Shown here: positions 13,047 through 18,334 of the stretch, in pieces
Numbering within the stretch: position 1 is the stretch's first letter
Layout: each line of letters begins with the position of its first letter
Origin: Chara braunii
Lineage: Eukaryota > Streptophyta > Charophyceae > Charales > Characeae
DNA length: 33,452 nucleotides
Direction of reading: 5' to 3'
NCBI GenBank assembly: GCA_003427395.1
Contig: BFEA01000111.1
Span: 2,039,552 to 2,073,003, forward strand
Notes under the pieces: generated by a model
What the model was told of the DNA's origin: nothing
Databases searched by the model: none
Seen by the model: the letters and a program-made list of their open reading frames with translations, nothing else
Position numbers and translations under genes: made by a program

Positions 13047-15464
13047 GTGTCCGTCATGTATGGTAGATTGAGTTCACATCGCCTTGATGGGTGTGTTTTG
13101 ATGTACTCTGCCCTCATGGTCTATTGCGTGCGTTGTGCTTGCATTCCATCGGCTGATGCATGCTGTTGAGTCTTTCGCAGTGTATTCTTGGCACATCCCC
13201 GCTCCTATGATTCAAACTTGGCATTCTCAGCAATTGGGCATGCATCACATTAGGTAGAGATCCTTGCACAGCATGTGTGGTCTTTGTGAAAGCCCTTTCA
13301 ACACCTACCTTACCCAGGAATTCATCAGGTAAGAGATTTTCAAAATCTGCTGTGCTAGAATCCGTCCGATTTTGTCATGCGGAGTCGATTCCTCGTGAAA
13401 CCCCTCCACCACATACTCATTCTTGTTGAAAGCAATCTGGGGAACACTCATGAAATCATATCAACAATTAGTAATTAGTAATTACCATGCGAGATGTCTG
13501 TAAGACCAGCAGCTGTGAACCCTGCCTGACCTGGATATCTTGTTCCCAGATTGACGTCCTTGATTGCACACAAGTCAATTCTTGAACGCGCAACCGCCAG
13601 TACATCGCGCAGGCAAACTTGAGAGTCGAAATCAATCCAATCCACAAATTTTGGGGGCTCAGGACCACCGAATGAAAATGGCTAGCGGCGCCAGACCAAA
13701 AAGGAAAGAAGTGAGTGCCAGCACTCCGTGGACTTACTGGTTCTTTAAGCCCTCCCTACATCGCCACCTATCCCCAAACTAAGTTTTTACAAACAAGACC
13801 AGATTCCGGCCGTCCTTGCCATGCACATTGCAGCCATGACATTGCCGAAAGAAGAACAGATGTTTTCTGAGCTGTTTCTGATCTATGCAAATATCCAGAC
13901 AGGTGGGTTAGGGCTCCTGCAGTCTGCAAAGCCGGGCTGGACAGCCTGGTGTGGTTGGCCGCGTAAAATGACTTGAAAATTTGAAAATGAATTTAAAGAA
14001 TGCTCACCAAAGCAAAGGGGAATTTAAATATCCGAGCAACAATAACCATGGGATCTCTCGTTCTTATTGTGGTGCGACTTTTAGGTCATTACGTTTGACG
14101 GGAAGAATGTCGTGCCAGATGTGCATCAGGTGCTGGAGAAGATCAAGGTTTTCTCTGACAAAGTCCGAAGTGGAGAATGGGTGAGGAACATATTCCTGCG
14201 CTTGGATTTGCCATTGTTTGATCTTCCTTCACCTCTCTCTCTTCCTCTCCCCCTGCTCCTCTTCCTCCTCCAGTCCGGCCATTTCTTCTTCTTCTTTCTT
14301 TTTCACCTTTGTCTTTGTCTTTGGCTCGTCGTCATCTTCGTCTTCGTCTTCGTCTTCGTCTTCGTCTTCGTCTTCGTCTTCGTCTTTCTCATAATCTGCC
14401 ATAGAAACGTCCTCCTAGTCCTCCTCTCCCATCTCTGTCCGTCTCCTTCTTGTCCTCCTCCCCCTCCCTGTCCTCCTCATCCTGCTGTTGACTTGTTACA
14501 AATGGGAGGAAGGTTGAGGATTTAGAAGTGCCTTGATTTGATCATTTTTGTAGTTGTCGTGATCAGCACTAGGGTCTCCATCGCCATCTCTGTCATCATC
14601 ATCGTTATCATGATCATCACCTTCATTGTTATTGTGGCGGTAGACTCGTAGTGGTTTTCGAGGTCATCCTCATCCTAATCACCAGGGACCCAATGATCAC
14701 CATCACGGTATCACCATTTTCGGTGCCAGCATCGATGTCATCATCAATATCATCGTTGGCTTTGTTGATGTCATTGTTGTCCTTCACCGCCTCATCTTGT
14801 CCTCCGCCTCTTCCGTGTTCTTCTTGTCATGGTTCTCTGCCTGTGGCTTCTCATTATCGTTGCTGTCATCATCATCAGCAGCATCTTCATCCCATCAATC
14901 ATGATTGACATTGGCAGTGGTGGAAGTGGCAGTGGCATGACTGTCATTGTTATCATGATAGTTCGCATCATCACCTTATTATGAGATGACAGGTATGTGG
15001 CATATAGGTGCTTCTCTGTGCAAAAAAAATACAAGCTTCTGCGTAGGTGTGGCATGCAGGTTCTCCTGTGTGTGGCACATAGGCGGTTGTGTGTGTGGCA
15101 TGTAGGTTATTGTGTGGGTGTGGCTTATAGGTGTTTGTGTGTGTTTGGCATATAGGTGCTTCTGTGTGTGGCATGTAGGTACATCCTTGTGTGGCGTATA
15201 TGTGCTTCTGTATGTGTGGCTTAAAGGTGCTTCTTTGTGTGTTGCTTATAGGTGCTCCCTTGTGTGGCATATAGGTGCTTCCTTGTGTGGGGCATAGGTG
15301 CTTCAGGTAACTAATGCTTCTTCGAAACTGACACACCGTTCTCTCTGGTACCGTTGGGTTGGTGCAGGTTGGAGCAACAGGCAAGCCGCTGACGGATGTG
15401 GTTTGCATTGGGATAGGAGGTAGCTTCCTGGGCCCGCTATTTGTGCACACTGCGCTCCAGACGG
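569..15464 (+). CDS. PGIC: Cytosolic glucose-6-phosphate isomerase, partial gene (6 exons, introns 1.2-4.1 kb)
   Basis: Glucose-6-phosphate isomerase interconverts glucose-6-phosphate and fructose-6-phosphate in cytosolic glycolysis and sucrose synthesis. Six segments (569-645, 4777-4858, 8884-8931, 11464-11523, 14085-14180, 15368-15464) each end at AG/GT borders and join in frame (phases 2, 0, 0, 0, 0, then 1). Together they give about 153 residues that follow plant PGIC in order and without gaps: [61 protein letters not shown]...[10 protein letters not shown], and [18 protein letters not shown]. The phosphosugar-binding glycine motif (GIGGS) is intact. No frameshift or stop is seen in the exons. 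The start codon exon (about 17 residues) and the C-terminal two thirds lie outside the window or were not found. The plastid isoform is less likely because the [16 protein letters not shown] block is typical of the cytosolic form. Homology is recalled family knowledge, not a search. Confidence 0.93.
735..810 (-). repeat. tRNA-derived SINE head, copy A
   Basis: On the minus strand there is an A-box-like TGGCTGGATGGTACA and, about 45 nt later, a B-box-like GAGTTCAAATC, so it looks like the tRNA-related head of a SINE. The same core (ATCTGTTT....TGTGTACCAT on the plus strand) recurs at 4665 and 12110. A tRNA gene is rejected because there are no matching acceptor-stem halves. Confidence 0.6.
1680..1802 (-). 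pseudogene. U6 snRNA retrocopy 1 (16-bp target duplication, no A-tail)
   Basis: On the minus strand the insert reads GGACATCCGTTAAAATTGG, ACGATACAG, AGAAGATTAGCATGGCCCCT, then AAGGATGACAC: the core of spliceosomal U6 snRNA. It lacks the 5' hairpin, has a short insertion after ACGATACAG, and is altered after the ISL region. Both flanks carry the identical 16-bp sequence AAAAAAAATGAAACAT (1680-1695 and 1787-1802), a clear target-site duplication of LINE-type retroposition. There is no poly(A) tail. It is not a functional gene because the 5' end and terminator are missing. Confidence 0.88.
1882..2005 (-). pseudogene. U6 snRNA retrocopy 2 with A-tail
   Basis: The minus strand reads GTCCTCAGGGACATCCGTAA, then GGAACGCTACAGAGAAAGAA, AGCATGGCCCCTG, AAGGATGACACGCATAAATC and GAGAATGGGTCC. 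This is near full-length U6 with scattered substitutions, followed by AAAACAAAGG and an A-tract (T-run 1882-1897). Flanks AACAGCGTTT (1875-1884) and AAATGCGTTT (2007-2016) match at 8 of 10 positions and may be a decayed target duplication. The CAAAGG preceding the A-tail is shared with copy 3. Confidence 0.88.
2203..2280 (+). repeat. Two ~46-bp tandem units (CTGCAGTAGTTAGGTGAGT)
   Basis: GTGCTGTCGTCTGCAGTAGT and GTGCTGTCTTCTGCAGTAGT are each followed by TAGGTGAGT and AAGGT. The duplicated GTGAGT resembles a splice donor, but nothing coding precedes it. Confidence 0.7.
2611..2712 (+). repeat. Two ~56-bp tandem units
   Basis: GTTGACTTTGGAGCACACAG and GTTGATTCTGGAGCACACAG are each followed by a diverged CAGACAC..AATAATyAGA tail. 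This is a short local duplication in intron sequence. Confidence 0.65.
3041..3153. mobile_element. Palindromic MITE, copy 1
   Basis: This 113-bp element is close to one long hairpin. Its ends are ACTACCGTCTTCACC and GGTGAAGACGGTAGT, and the arms continue through AATAGA..GCCCGGT and GGGCGTTCTATT with few mismatches. There is no coding capacity, so any transposition would depend on a transposase elsewhere. Three more copies are at 3914, 5911 and 31795. I could not fix the target duplication, so no superfamily is assigned. Confidence 0.85.
3505..3590 (-). repeat. tRNA-derived SINE head (second family)
   Basis: On the minus strand GGGCTAGCTCAGTTGGTTGA (A box) and, about 45 nt on, GTGGGTTCAATTC (B box) form a convincing Pol III internal promoter. 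The expected acceptor-stem partner (AGCCCGC) is absent after the B box. Unique sequence running to about 3330 is the probable SINE body, and no A-tail was identified. Confidence 0.65.
3785..3912 (+). repeat. Dispersed repeat, copy 1 (second copy at 32796-32975)
   Basis: The blocks AGTAGATGCAAAGTGAGTGG, GTGAGATGCATTG and CCAAACAGCTCG occur in the same order and orientation in the second copy. MITE copy 2 begins right after the CTCGCTGGCT border, and the second copy continues without a MITE at that point (gttcgctggctagggcg). The function is unknown. Confidence 0.75.
3914..4023. mobile_element. Palindromic MITE, copy 2 (degraded ends)
   Basis: The internal arms ATCTTCACCCGAATAGAAC and GTTCTATTTGGGTGAAGAC match copies 1, 3 and 4. 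The outermost bases have decayed (TTCCATC / GACAGCAG), so this is probably the oldest copy in the window. Confidence 0.8.
4186..4554 (+). repeat. 69-bp tandem repeat in an open frame (three 23-residue units)
   Basis: GATTGCTGTGAGA recurs at 4251, 4320 and 4389 (period 69 bp). Since 69 is a multiple of three, the frame stays open for 122 codons and reads [40 protein letters not shown] and [20 protein letters not shown]. It lies in a PGIC intron and no family is recognised. The most economical view is a minisatellite that happens to preserve an open frame. A small intronic gene is possible but unsupported. Confidence 0.6.
4640..4715 (-). repeat. tRNA-derived SINE head, copy B
   Basis: The minus strand has TGGCTGAATGGTACACACAT (A box region) and CATGAGTTCCAACCC (B box region). 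It has the same layout as copies A (735) and C (12090). It ends 61 bp before a PGIC acceptor site. Confidence 0.6.
4777..4858 (+). CDS. PGIC: PGIC exon
   Basis: The acceptor is CTCTTCAG and the donor is gtgcgc. The exon starts with the last base of the split Lys codon, then encodes [18 protein letters not shown] followed by MSLLLNLAK (27 codons). The SRQ.vT.ET...LL.LAK pattern is diagnostic of glucose-6-phosphate isomerase. The exon lies at the end of a 4.1-kb intron that contains two U6 retrocopies, two MITE copies and SINE fragments. Confidence 0.93.
4859..5910 (+). other. Intron sequence without recognisable features
   Basis: Between the PGIC exon and MITE copy 3 I see only short tandem stretches (CTATCTAT at about 5083-5120), T-runs and a small inverted pair (GCCCTTACCG / CGGTAAGGGC, 5751-5777). 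Open frames here are short and show no family motifs. Confidence 0.6.
5911..6032. mobile_element. Palindromic MITE, copy 3
   Basis: The 122-bp element has perfect outer ends ACTACCGTCTTCACC / GGTGAAGACGGTAGT and the arms GAATAGAAC / GTTCTATTC. The left flank (gaacc) resembles that of copy 1 (taaacc), but no clean target duplication is resolved. Confidence 0.85.
6827..6986 (-). pseudogene. U6 snRNA retrocopy 3 with A-tail and perfect 13-bp target duplication
   Basis: The minus strand reads GTCCTTTGGGACATCCGTTA, then CATTGGAATGATACAGAGAA, a small insertion, TGGCCCCTGCG, AAGGATGACACGCATAAATC and GAGAAATGGTCCAAATT. It is essentially full-length U6 including the 5' hairpin. It ends CAAAGG plus an A-tail (T-run from 6840). 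Identical 13-bp flanks TGCCGGTCGCTTT lie at 6827-6839 and 6974-6986, so insertion was by LINE-type target-primed reverse transcription. It is the youngest-looking copy, but insertions in the core make it non-functional. Confidence 0.93.
7102..7293. repeat. 192-bp near-perfect foldback (palindrome)
   Basis: The left arm CTGTACGGGTGCAATCACTG continues through GAGGAGGATCCTTAG and GATGGAAGTG. The right arm reads the same on the other strand down to CCCTTACAG, with the centre near GGAACCAGCTCC. The arms are about 90 bp with few mismatches. A second, partial copy follows at 7485-7610. Confidence 0.85.
7439..7484. repeat. (GA)n microsatellite
   Basis: About 23 uninterrupted GA units lie at the left edge of the second foldback copy, where its left arm is missing. 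Confidence 0.95.
7485..7735 (+). repeat. Partial second foldback copy plus A-tailed retroposon end
   Basis: GGCTTGCCGGTAGAAATGG / CCATTCCTACCGGCAAGTCC repeats the centre of the 7102-7293 palindrome. Only the right arm then continues (CACTTCCATCTGTTCTGG, GGATCCTCCTCGATAGCAG). Downstream, GGAGCCAGGTCCATAAGGCC plus an A-run and then GAATAGAGCTTTGCA match the 3' end of the retroposon at 8521-8771. Confidence 0.65.
8154..8229. repeat. Tandem palindromes TTGAGTCCGGT...ACCGGACTCAA
   Basis: The 29-bp inverted repeat (11-bp arms around CTTAAGT) occurs twice in a row with a third half-unit. Each unit can form a perfect stem. Confidence 0.9.
8521..8755 (+). mobile_element. A-tailed retroposon, ~235 bp, copy 1
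   Basis: It begins CCTGAGAGGAAAGG and contains GGGGTCCTTCGGCC, GGAATAGGAACCGGACTGAT and GGAGCCAGTCC. It ends in a pyrimidine tract and an A-run (about 8740-8755). A copy in the opposite orientation is at 17822-18078 and shares the order, both ends and the A-rich tail. No Pol III boxes are obvious in it. It could be a SINE, or a 3' fragment of a longer non-LTR element. Confidence 0.75.
8884..8931 (+). CDS. PGIC: PGIC exon (48 nt micro-exon)
   Basis: The acceptor is GGCATCGCAG and the donor is gtaagt. It encodes [16 protein letters not shown] (16 codons, phase 0 on both sides), which exactly fills the gap between LNLAK and INQTENR in the family (kISRMFnGE-like). It is too short to stand out as an open reading frame on its own. 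Placement rests on the splice sites, the phase and the neighbouring exons. Confidence 0.9.
9244..10127 (+). repeat. ~336-bp tandem repeat, 2.6 copies
   Basis: CACACTAGGACTTTCGGGAC-like unit starts occur at 9246, 9584 and 9920 (periods 338 and 336). Each unit includes CCAGCCCGATGCATCC and GAAATTGCAAGTG. The third unit jumps from TTCTTTCCAT straight to ACAGGT, an internal deletion. It lies within the PGIC intron after exon 8884-8931. Confidence 0.92.
10660..10734. repeat. (GA)n microsatellite
   Basis: About 37 GA units without interruption. The long Leu-Ser or Arg-Glu open frames that cross it are artefacts of the repeat. Confidence 0.95.
10885..11117. repeat. ~41-bp purine-rich minisatellite, ~6 units
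   Basis: Units of GTGAAATAGAGAAAGGGAGA followed by GACAAATATGATAGGGAGG recur six times, one of them shortened. The pyrimidine strand gives a spurious long open frame. Confidence 0.92.
11120..11401 (+). repeat. Perfect 141-bp tandem duplication
   Basis: Two adjacent copies (11120-11260 and 11261-11401) start ACCTCTGTTTTCTAAGAATT and end ATCATAGTGTACT, with no difference that I can see. It is a very recent duplication 63 bp upstream of a PGIC acceptor site. A collapse or expansion error of the assembly is an alternative. Confidence 0.93.
11464..11523 (+). CDS. PGIC: PGIC exon (60 nt)
   Basis: The acceptor is TTGATGCAG and the donor is gtatgc. It encodes [20 protein letters not shown] (20 codons, phase 0/0). 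The TENR..LH.ALRAP motif is one of the most conserved blocks of the isomerase and contributes to the active-site wall. A perfect 141-bp tandem duplication ends 63 bp upstream, so the local intron sequence was recently duplicated without touching the exon. Confidence 0.93.
11640..11697 (-). repeat. Possible tRNA-like fragment
   Basis: The minus strand carries AAGCGTTCGAGTCCAG (B-box-like) about 40 nt after GTGGCTGAATC (weak A-box). There is no closing acceptor stem. It is probably a decayed SINE head. Confidence 0.3.
12090..12175 (-). repeat. tRNA-derived SINE head, copy C
   Basis: It is the same layout as copies A and B: plus-strand ATCTGTTTGTCAATAACGG and GTGTACTATTCCGCCA correspond to ATCTGTTTATCAACTGTTAC and TGTGTACCATTCAGCCA of copy B. 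The B box is more decayed here. Confidence 0.55.
12556..13044. repeat. Long (CT)n / (TCTG)n microsatellite with a 210-base gap
   Basis: CT runs at 12556-12622 and 12680-12746 are separated by CTCGCTCTGT and TCTG variants (12623-12679). The block 12747-12956 is all N, and CT resumes at 12957-13044. Both gap edges are the same dinucleotide, so its true length is unknown. Predicted proteins spanning it are artefacts. Confidence 0.97.
13045..14084 (+). other. Intron sequence without recognisable features
   Basis: About 1 kb between the CT microsatellite and the PGIC exon at 14085. I see no tRNA boxes, terminal repeats or long open frames. Confidence 0.6.
14085..14180 (+). CDS. PGIC: PGIC exon (96 nt)
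   Basis: The acceptor is CGACTTTTAG and the donor is gtgagg. It encodes [20 protein letters not shown] followed by [12 protein letters not shown] (32 codons, phase 0/0). It continues APKDE of the previous exon and runs into VGATGKPL of the next, matching the family order (VV.eVw.VLdKI..Fs..vRsG.W). The upstream intron is interrupted by a sequencing gap in a CT microsatellite. Confidence 0.93.
14334..14386. repeat. (GTCTTC)n hexanucleotide repeat
   Basis: About nine units. On the minus strand it gives an Asp/Glu run inside a ~60-codon open frame starting [12 protein letters not shown] treat this as a repeat artefact within a PGIC intron. Trinucleotide-like ATC/GTC repeats continue to about 14980. 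Confidence 0.9.
14990..15305 (+). repeat. ~30-bp GT-rich minisatellite (TGTGTGGCATATAGGTGCTT)
   Basis: About ten imperfect units of TGTGTGGCATATAGGTGCTT with variable TGTGTG spacing. They end 63 bp before the acceptor of the GIGGS exon. The minus-strand His/Pro-rich open frame is a shadow of the repeat. Confidence 0.9.
15368..15464 (+). CDS. PGIC: PGIC exon with the GIGGS phosphosugar-binding motif
   Basis: The acceptor is GTTGGTGCAG and the donor is gtaggt. It encodes [20 protein letters not shown] followed by [12 protein letters not shown] and one base of the next codon (phase 1). GIGGS is the conserved glycine-rich loop of the SIS fold that binds the sugar phosphate. No following exon (expected near VDPVDVA / SKTFTTAET) was recognised downstream in the window. 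Confidence 0.95.
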
Positions 15465-15779
15465 GTAGGTAGGCCACAATGGATCCATAATGTTGATCTT
15501 GTAGTGCTTGCTCATGTTCTCCACCTGCTCATCATCGCCAATTCCATCCTCCTCCACCGCCTCTTCTTGGCTTGTCTCCTCAGCACCTCTCTCTCTGTCA
15601 TCCAACTCCACCTGCTTCATCTCGTTCAGCTCCCCCTCCTCCCCTCCTCATTTTCTCCTCCACGGCAGCTGTTACTTCTAACCATCTCCATATTATATTG
15701 TTTCTATCAGCGACCACTCCTCTTTGTGCTCCCCTTCTTCTTGCACTGCAAACTGTAGTCCCCTTTCCTTTTTTTTTTT

Positions 15780-17160
15780 TTAATTATTATTTAAACGCGC
15801 AGGTTGTTCTAGAGGCACGGTATCAGGCGTGTTAATACTCTCCGGGGTTCAGTCACTTGAAGTTCGGAATGACCCACTTGGCCCTCTGGAGCTTCCTAGG
15901 TGGAGTCCTCTGGGGGCTTAGAGCCCTAAGTCCTATCGCAAGTTGTCCCTTTCACACTGTACAGCTTGCCACCAGAGATCAGATTCTGTACCTATAGATC
16001 CAACCTCCAACTGGATGTATTGCGGGACCACTCTAAGCAGCTTTGTCCCCCAACCGTTGACTTAGCAAATCCCTAGCCAATCCCCCCTCGGACAGGCGTA
16101 GAGGGCCTACCTCCCTCCTATTAATGTACAGTACACTCCCCCCTTGATCCTATCTATCCTACCCACTTCTCAGGAGACAGGCTCAGTACAAGTCCTACCC
16201 GAGCTACACTTTATCGGCATCCTCTCTACTAGTCCCTCCAGCCCCTATACCCATCTCATAGCCTACCCTTGCTTGGTCCCTGGTGGGCCCAAGGACCCTG
16301 ATGACGGGGCTACGAGAGTACCCCAATGTCTATACACTGCCTAGAGACGACCAGCCAACCAGGCGGTCCTAATCCATGAGACAAGCATCGACTCGCACCT
16401 GCTGGTCATCAGGCAGACTCTAACTACTTGGACTACCCCAGGTAGTATTTCTACCTACGATGCGATTTCCCACCCACCCATGCGGTCTCCGCAGGTGGCC
16501 CCTGAGGCCACTTTGTATGTGAGTCAACTACTCCCTTCGAACGGTGAACTACTCATTAAGCAACCCGAACCATTCTGCCCTACCTACCACAAGGTTCCTG
16601 TACCCCTCTCCCAACACACACCCCAGAGATGAGACAGCCTTTTTTTTACCCCCGTGGTTCGAGACACACACGAGGGGGAACACACCTAGACATACCACCC
16701 ACTGTGCCACTCCCCTCGACTATGAAGGTCCCCCTCTAACTGGGAAACCCCATGGTACCCAGACGTCTAGACAGAGACCCAGTGGGACTGGACCTAGGGT
16801 TCTCTGGGCCCGCGTACTACTGCATTAAATCACAGTATCCCAGTGGGACTGGACATCAACTGTGTTGGCGGTTTTGGGCCTTGAGGGACTTGATCCCGTG
16901 ACCTGTAATTTGTACGTTTGGTTTGTTCGCTTCGAGCCCTACTGGGCTTGATCCTTAGATCTGTAGCTAGTGGTCTCTATTTGGCAGTCTTAGACCCTTA
17001 GGCTTTGCTGTTTTTTCCTTTTCTGCAGTTGCTGAAGTGGATAGGCCCGTAGGCCTTTCTTTTGTGGTAATATATTTCGTCCCTCTGTAGTCTACGTTTC
17101 TGTCTAGGTGCATGTATGTGGATAGACCGTAGATCTTGACTGTTTGGGCGGCCAGATAAG
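15780..17160. other. C-rich unassigned block
   Basis: About 1.4 kb with no long open frame, terminal repeat or tRNA box that I recognise. CCCAGTGGGACTGGAC occurs twice (about 16778 and 16838). The abrupt composition change relative to flanking intron suggests a decayed repeat, but its class cannot be named. Confidence 0.4.
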
Positions 17161-17162
17161 AG

Positions 17163-17784
17163 CTACTCCTCTGTCTGTCTTAGGGCTAGGAAAAGTCGGG
17201 TTGAAGTAGGCTGGGCCCGACGAGTTGCAGGTCCTTTTCGTTGCTTTTTCTTTTCACGGTCTGGGTGGAGGTCGCGTTGCTTCCCTGCTGCGCTATTGTG
17301 GGCATGTACGCAGGGCATCTTCTCCACATGCCGCTGGCACCCATAGCTGGGGCCGTCCAGCTCCATTGGCGGCAGCTCTGGGCTCGGCGCCCAAGTGCTG
17401 ATGAGCGCTTCCTCATATTCGTGTGCTTGCTGGGGTTTGGTCAGCTGCCACCGAAGCTGCACTTTCAGCGGTTCTTCTGCGACATGGCAGATCTTCATCT
17501 TCATCGAGGTGCTGTTCGTCTTCATCATCCTGGGAGCTGCGCTCCTCTGCTGAGTGGACACTTCATCTGCAGTGGGCTTCTTGAGTGGTGCAGAGACGGG
17601 TGTTGGATTTAGGAGGGTGTGTGTGTGGCGATTGGTATGCTTGAGAGGTTGGGTGCGTGCAAGCACCATAGCTCGAGCTTGAGGAAGATGGAGGAAGAAG
17701 AAGACTCCCAGATACTTCGATGAAACCTTGTAGATAATTGGTCCGCGGGTGTTGATAACGTGGTTGGGATCCTTGGAAATTCAT
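17163..17784 (-). other. Unassigned minus-strand coding-like segment (168- and 73-codon frames)
   Basis: Two overlapping minus frames (17163-17669 and 17563-17784) could be one protein broken by a frameshift. One starts MNFQGSQPRYQHPRTNYLQG. The other is rich in Lys, Gln, Pro and His, with a basic tail DREKKKQRKGPATRRAQ. No domain is recognised. A decayed element-encoded structural protein is possible, but chance open frames in GC-rich DNA would look similar. Confidence 0.25.
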
Positions 17785-17821
17785 TCTGTTGATTGACTTG
17801 GGTGGAGACGGTAATTAGATT

Positions 17822-18078
17822 TTTTTTATTTTTTATTTTTTTTTATTTTTTTTTAATTTTAAACAGGCCCTTACGGTCCTGGCTCCATTTCCATTCTGGG
17901 GAGCATCAGTCCGGTTCCTATTCCACCGGCAAGTCAGAATAAAAGATTACATCATAATCAGTATTAATCACCCATGCTTCCTTCCGTTCGGCCGAAGGAC
18001 CCCTGACCAGCATTGCTTGCTCCAAAAAAATTGGAGGATTAACTGTCAGCTTGCCATTCTTCATCCTTTCCTCTCAGG
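17822..18078 (-). mobile_element. A-tailed retroposon, copy 2
   Basis: This is the reverse-oriented copy of 8521-8755: CCTGAGAGGAAAGG, GGCAAGCTGACAGTTAATCC, GGGGTCCTTCGGCCGAACGG, GGAATAGGAACCGGACTGAT and GGAGCCAGGACCGTAAGGGC, then an A-rich tail with T interruptions (17822-17862 on the plus strand). It sits directly downstream of the LINE 3' region in the same orientation, so it is either an independent insertion or the LINE's own 3' end. Confidence 0.75.
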
Positions 18079-18334
18079 TGTTCCTGCAAAACCTGCCATA
18101 TATGGCATGACTGAACAAGAAAAATGTAAAAACTGCCATTACTACCAATTTCCTTAAACCCTAAACCCTAGACCCTCGAGAAACTACCACAGGTGCCCAT
18201 TTTGCCTATGCCATACGATTCCTCATGGGATCTTCCAAACAAATCTGCTGTTCCAAACCATGTTTGTCCTAAATCTGTCCAAACCCTTAACCCTAGACCC
18301 TCAATTATAGGTTTTATTTTGCATAAACATAACA
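18079..18334 (-). other. LINE 3' untranslated region with two TTTAGGG-like blocks
   Basis: On the plus strand AAACCCTAAACCCTAGACCC (about 18157) and AAACCCTTAACCCTAGACCC (about 18282) are two diverged copies of one block. They resemble plant telomere repeats but are only two to three units long. The stretch lies between the LINE stop codon and the retroposon. Confidence 0.5.

Noticed and set aside
12237-13169. Long Leu/Ser-rich protein of 310 codons
   Set aside because: It is a reading of the CT microsatellite and of 210 unknown bases.
14220-14403. Acidic protein fragment ([11 protein letters not shown]...) on the minus strand
   Set aside because: It arises from the GTCTTC hexamer repeat inside a PGIC intron and ends after about 60 codons.
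14971-15477. 168-codon minus-strand protein
   Set aside because: It is antisense to the GIGGS exon of PGIC and to a 30-bp minisatellite.
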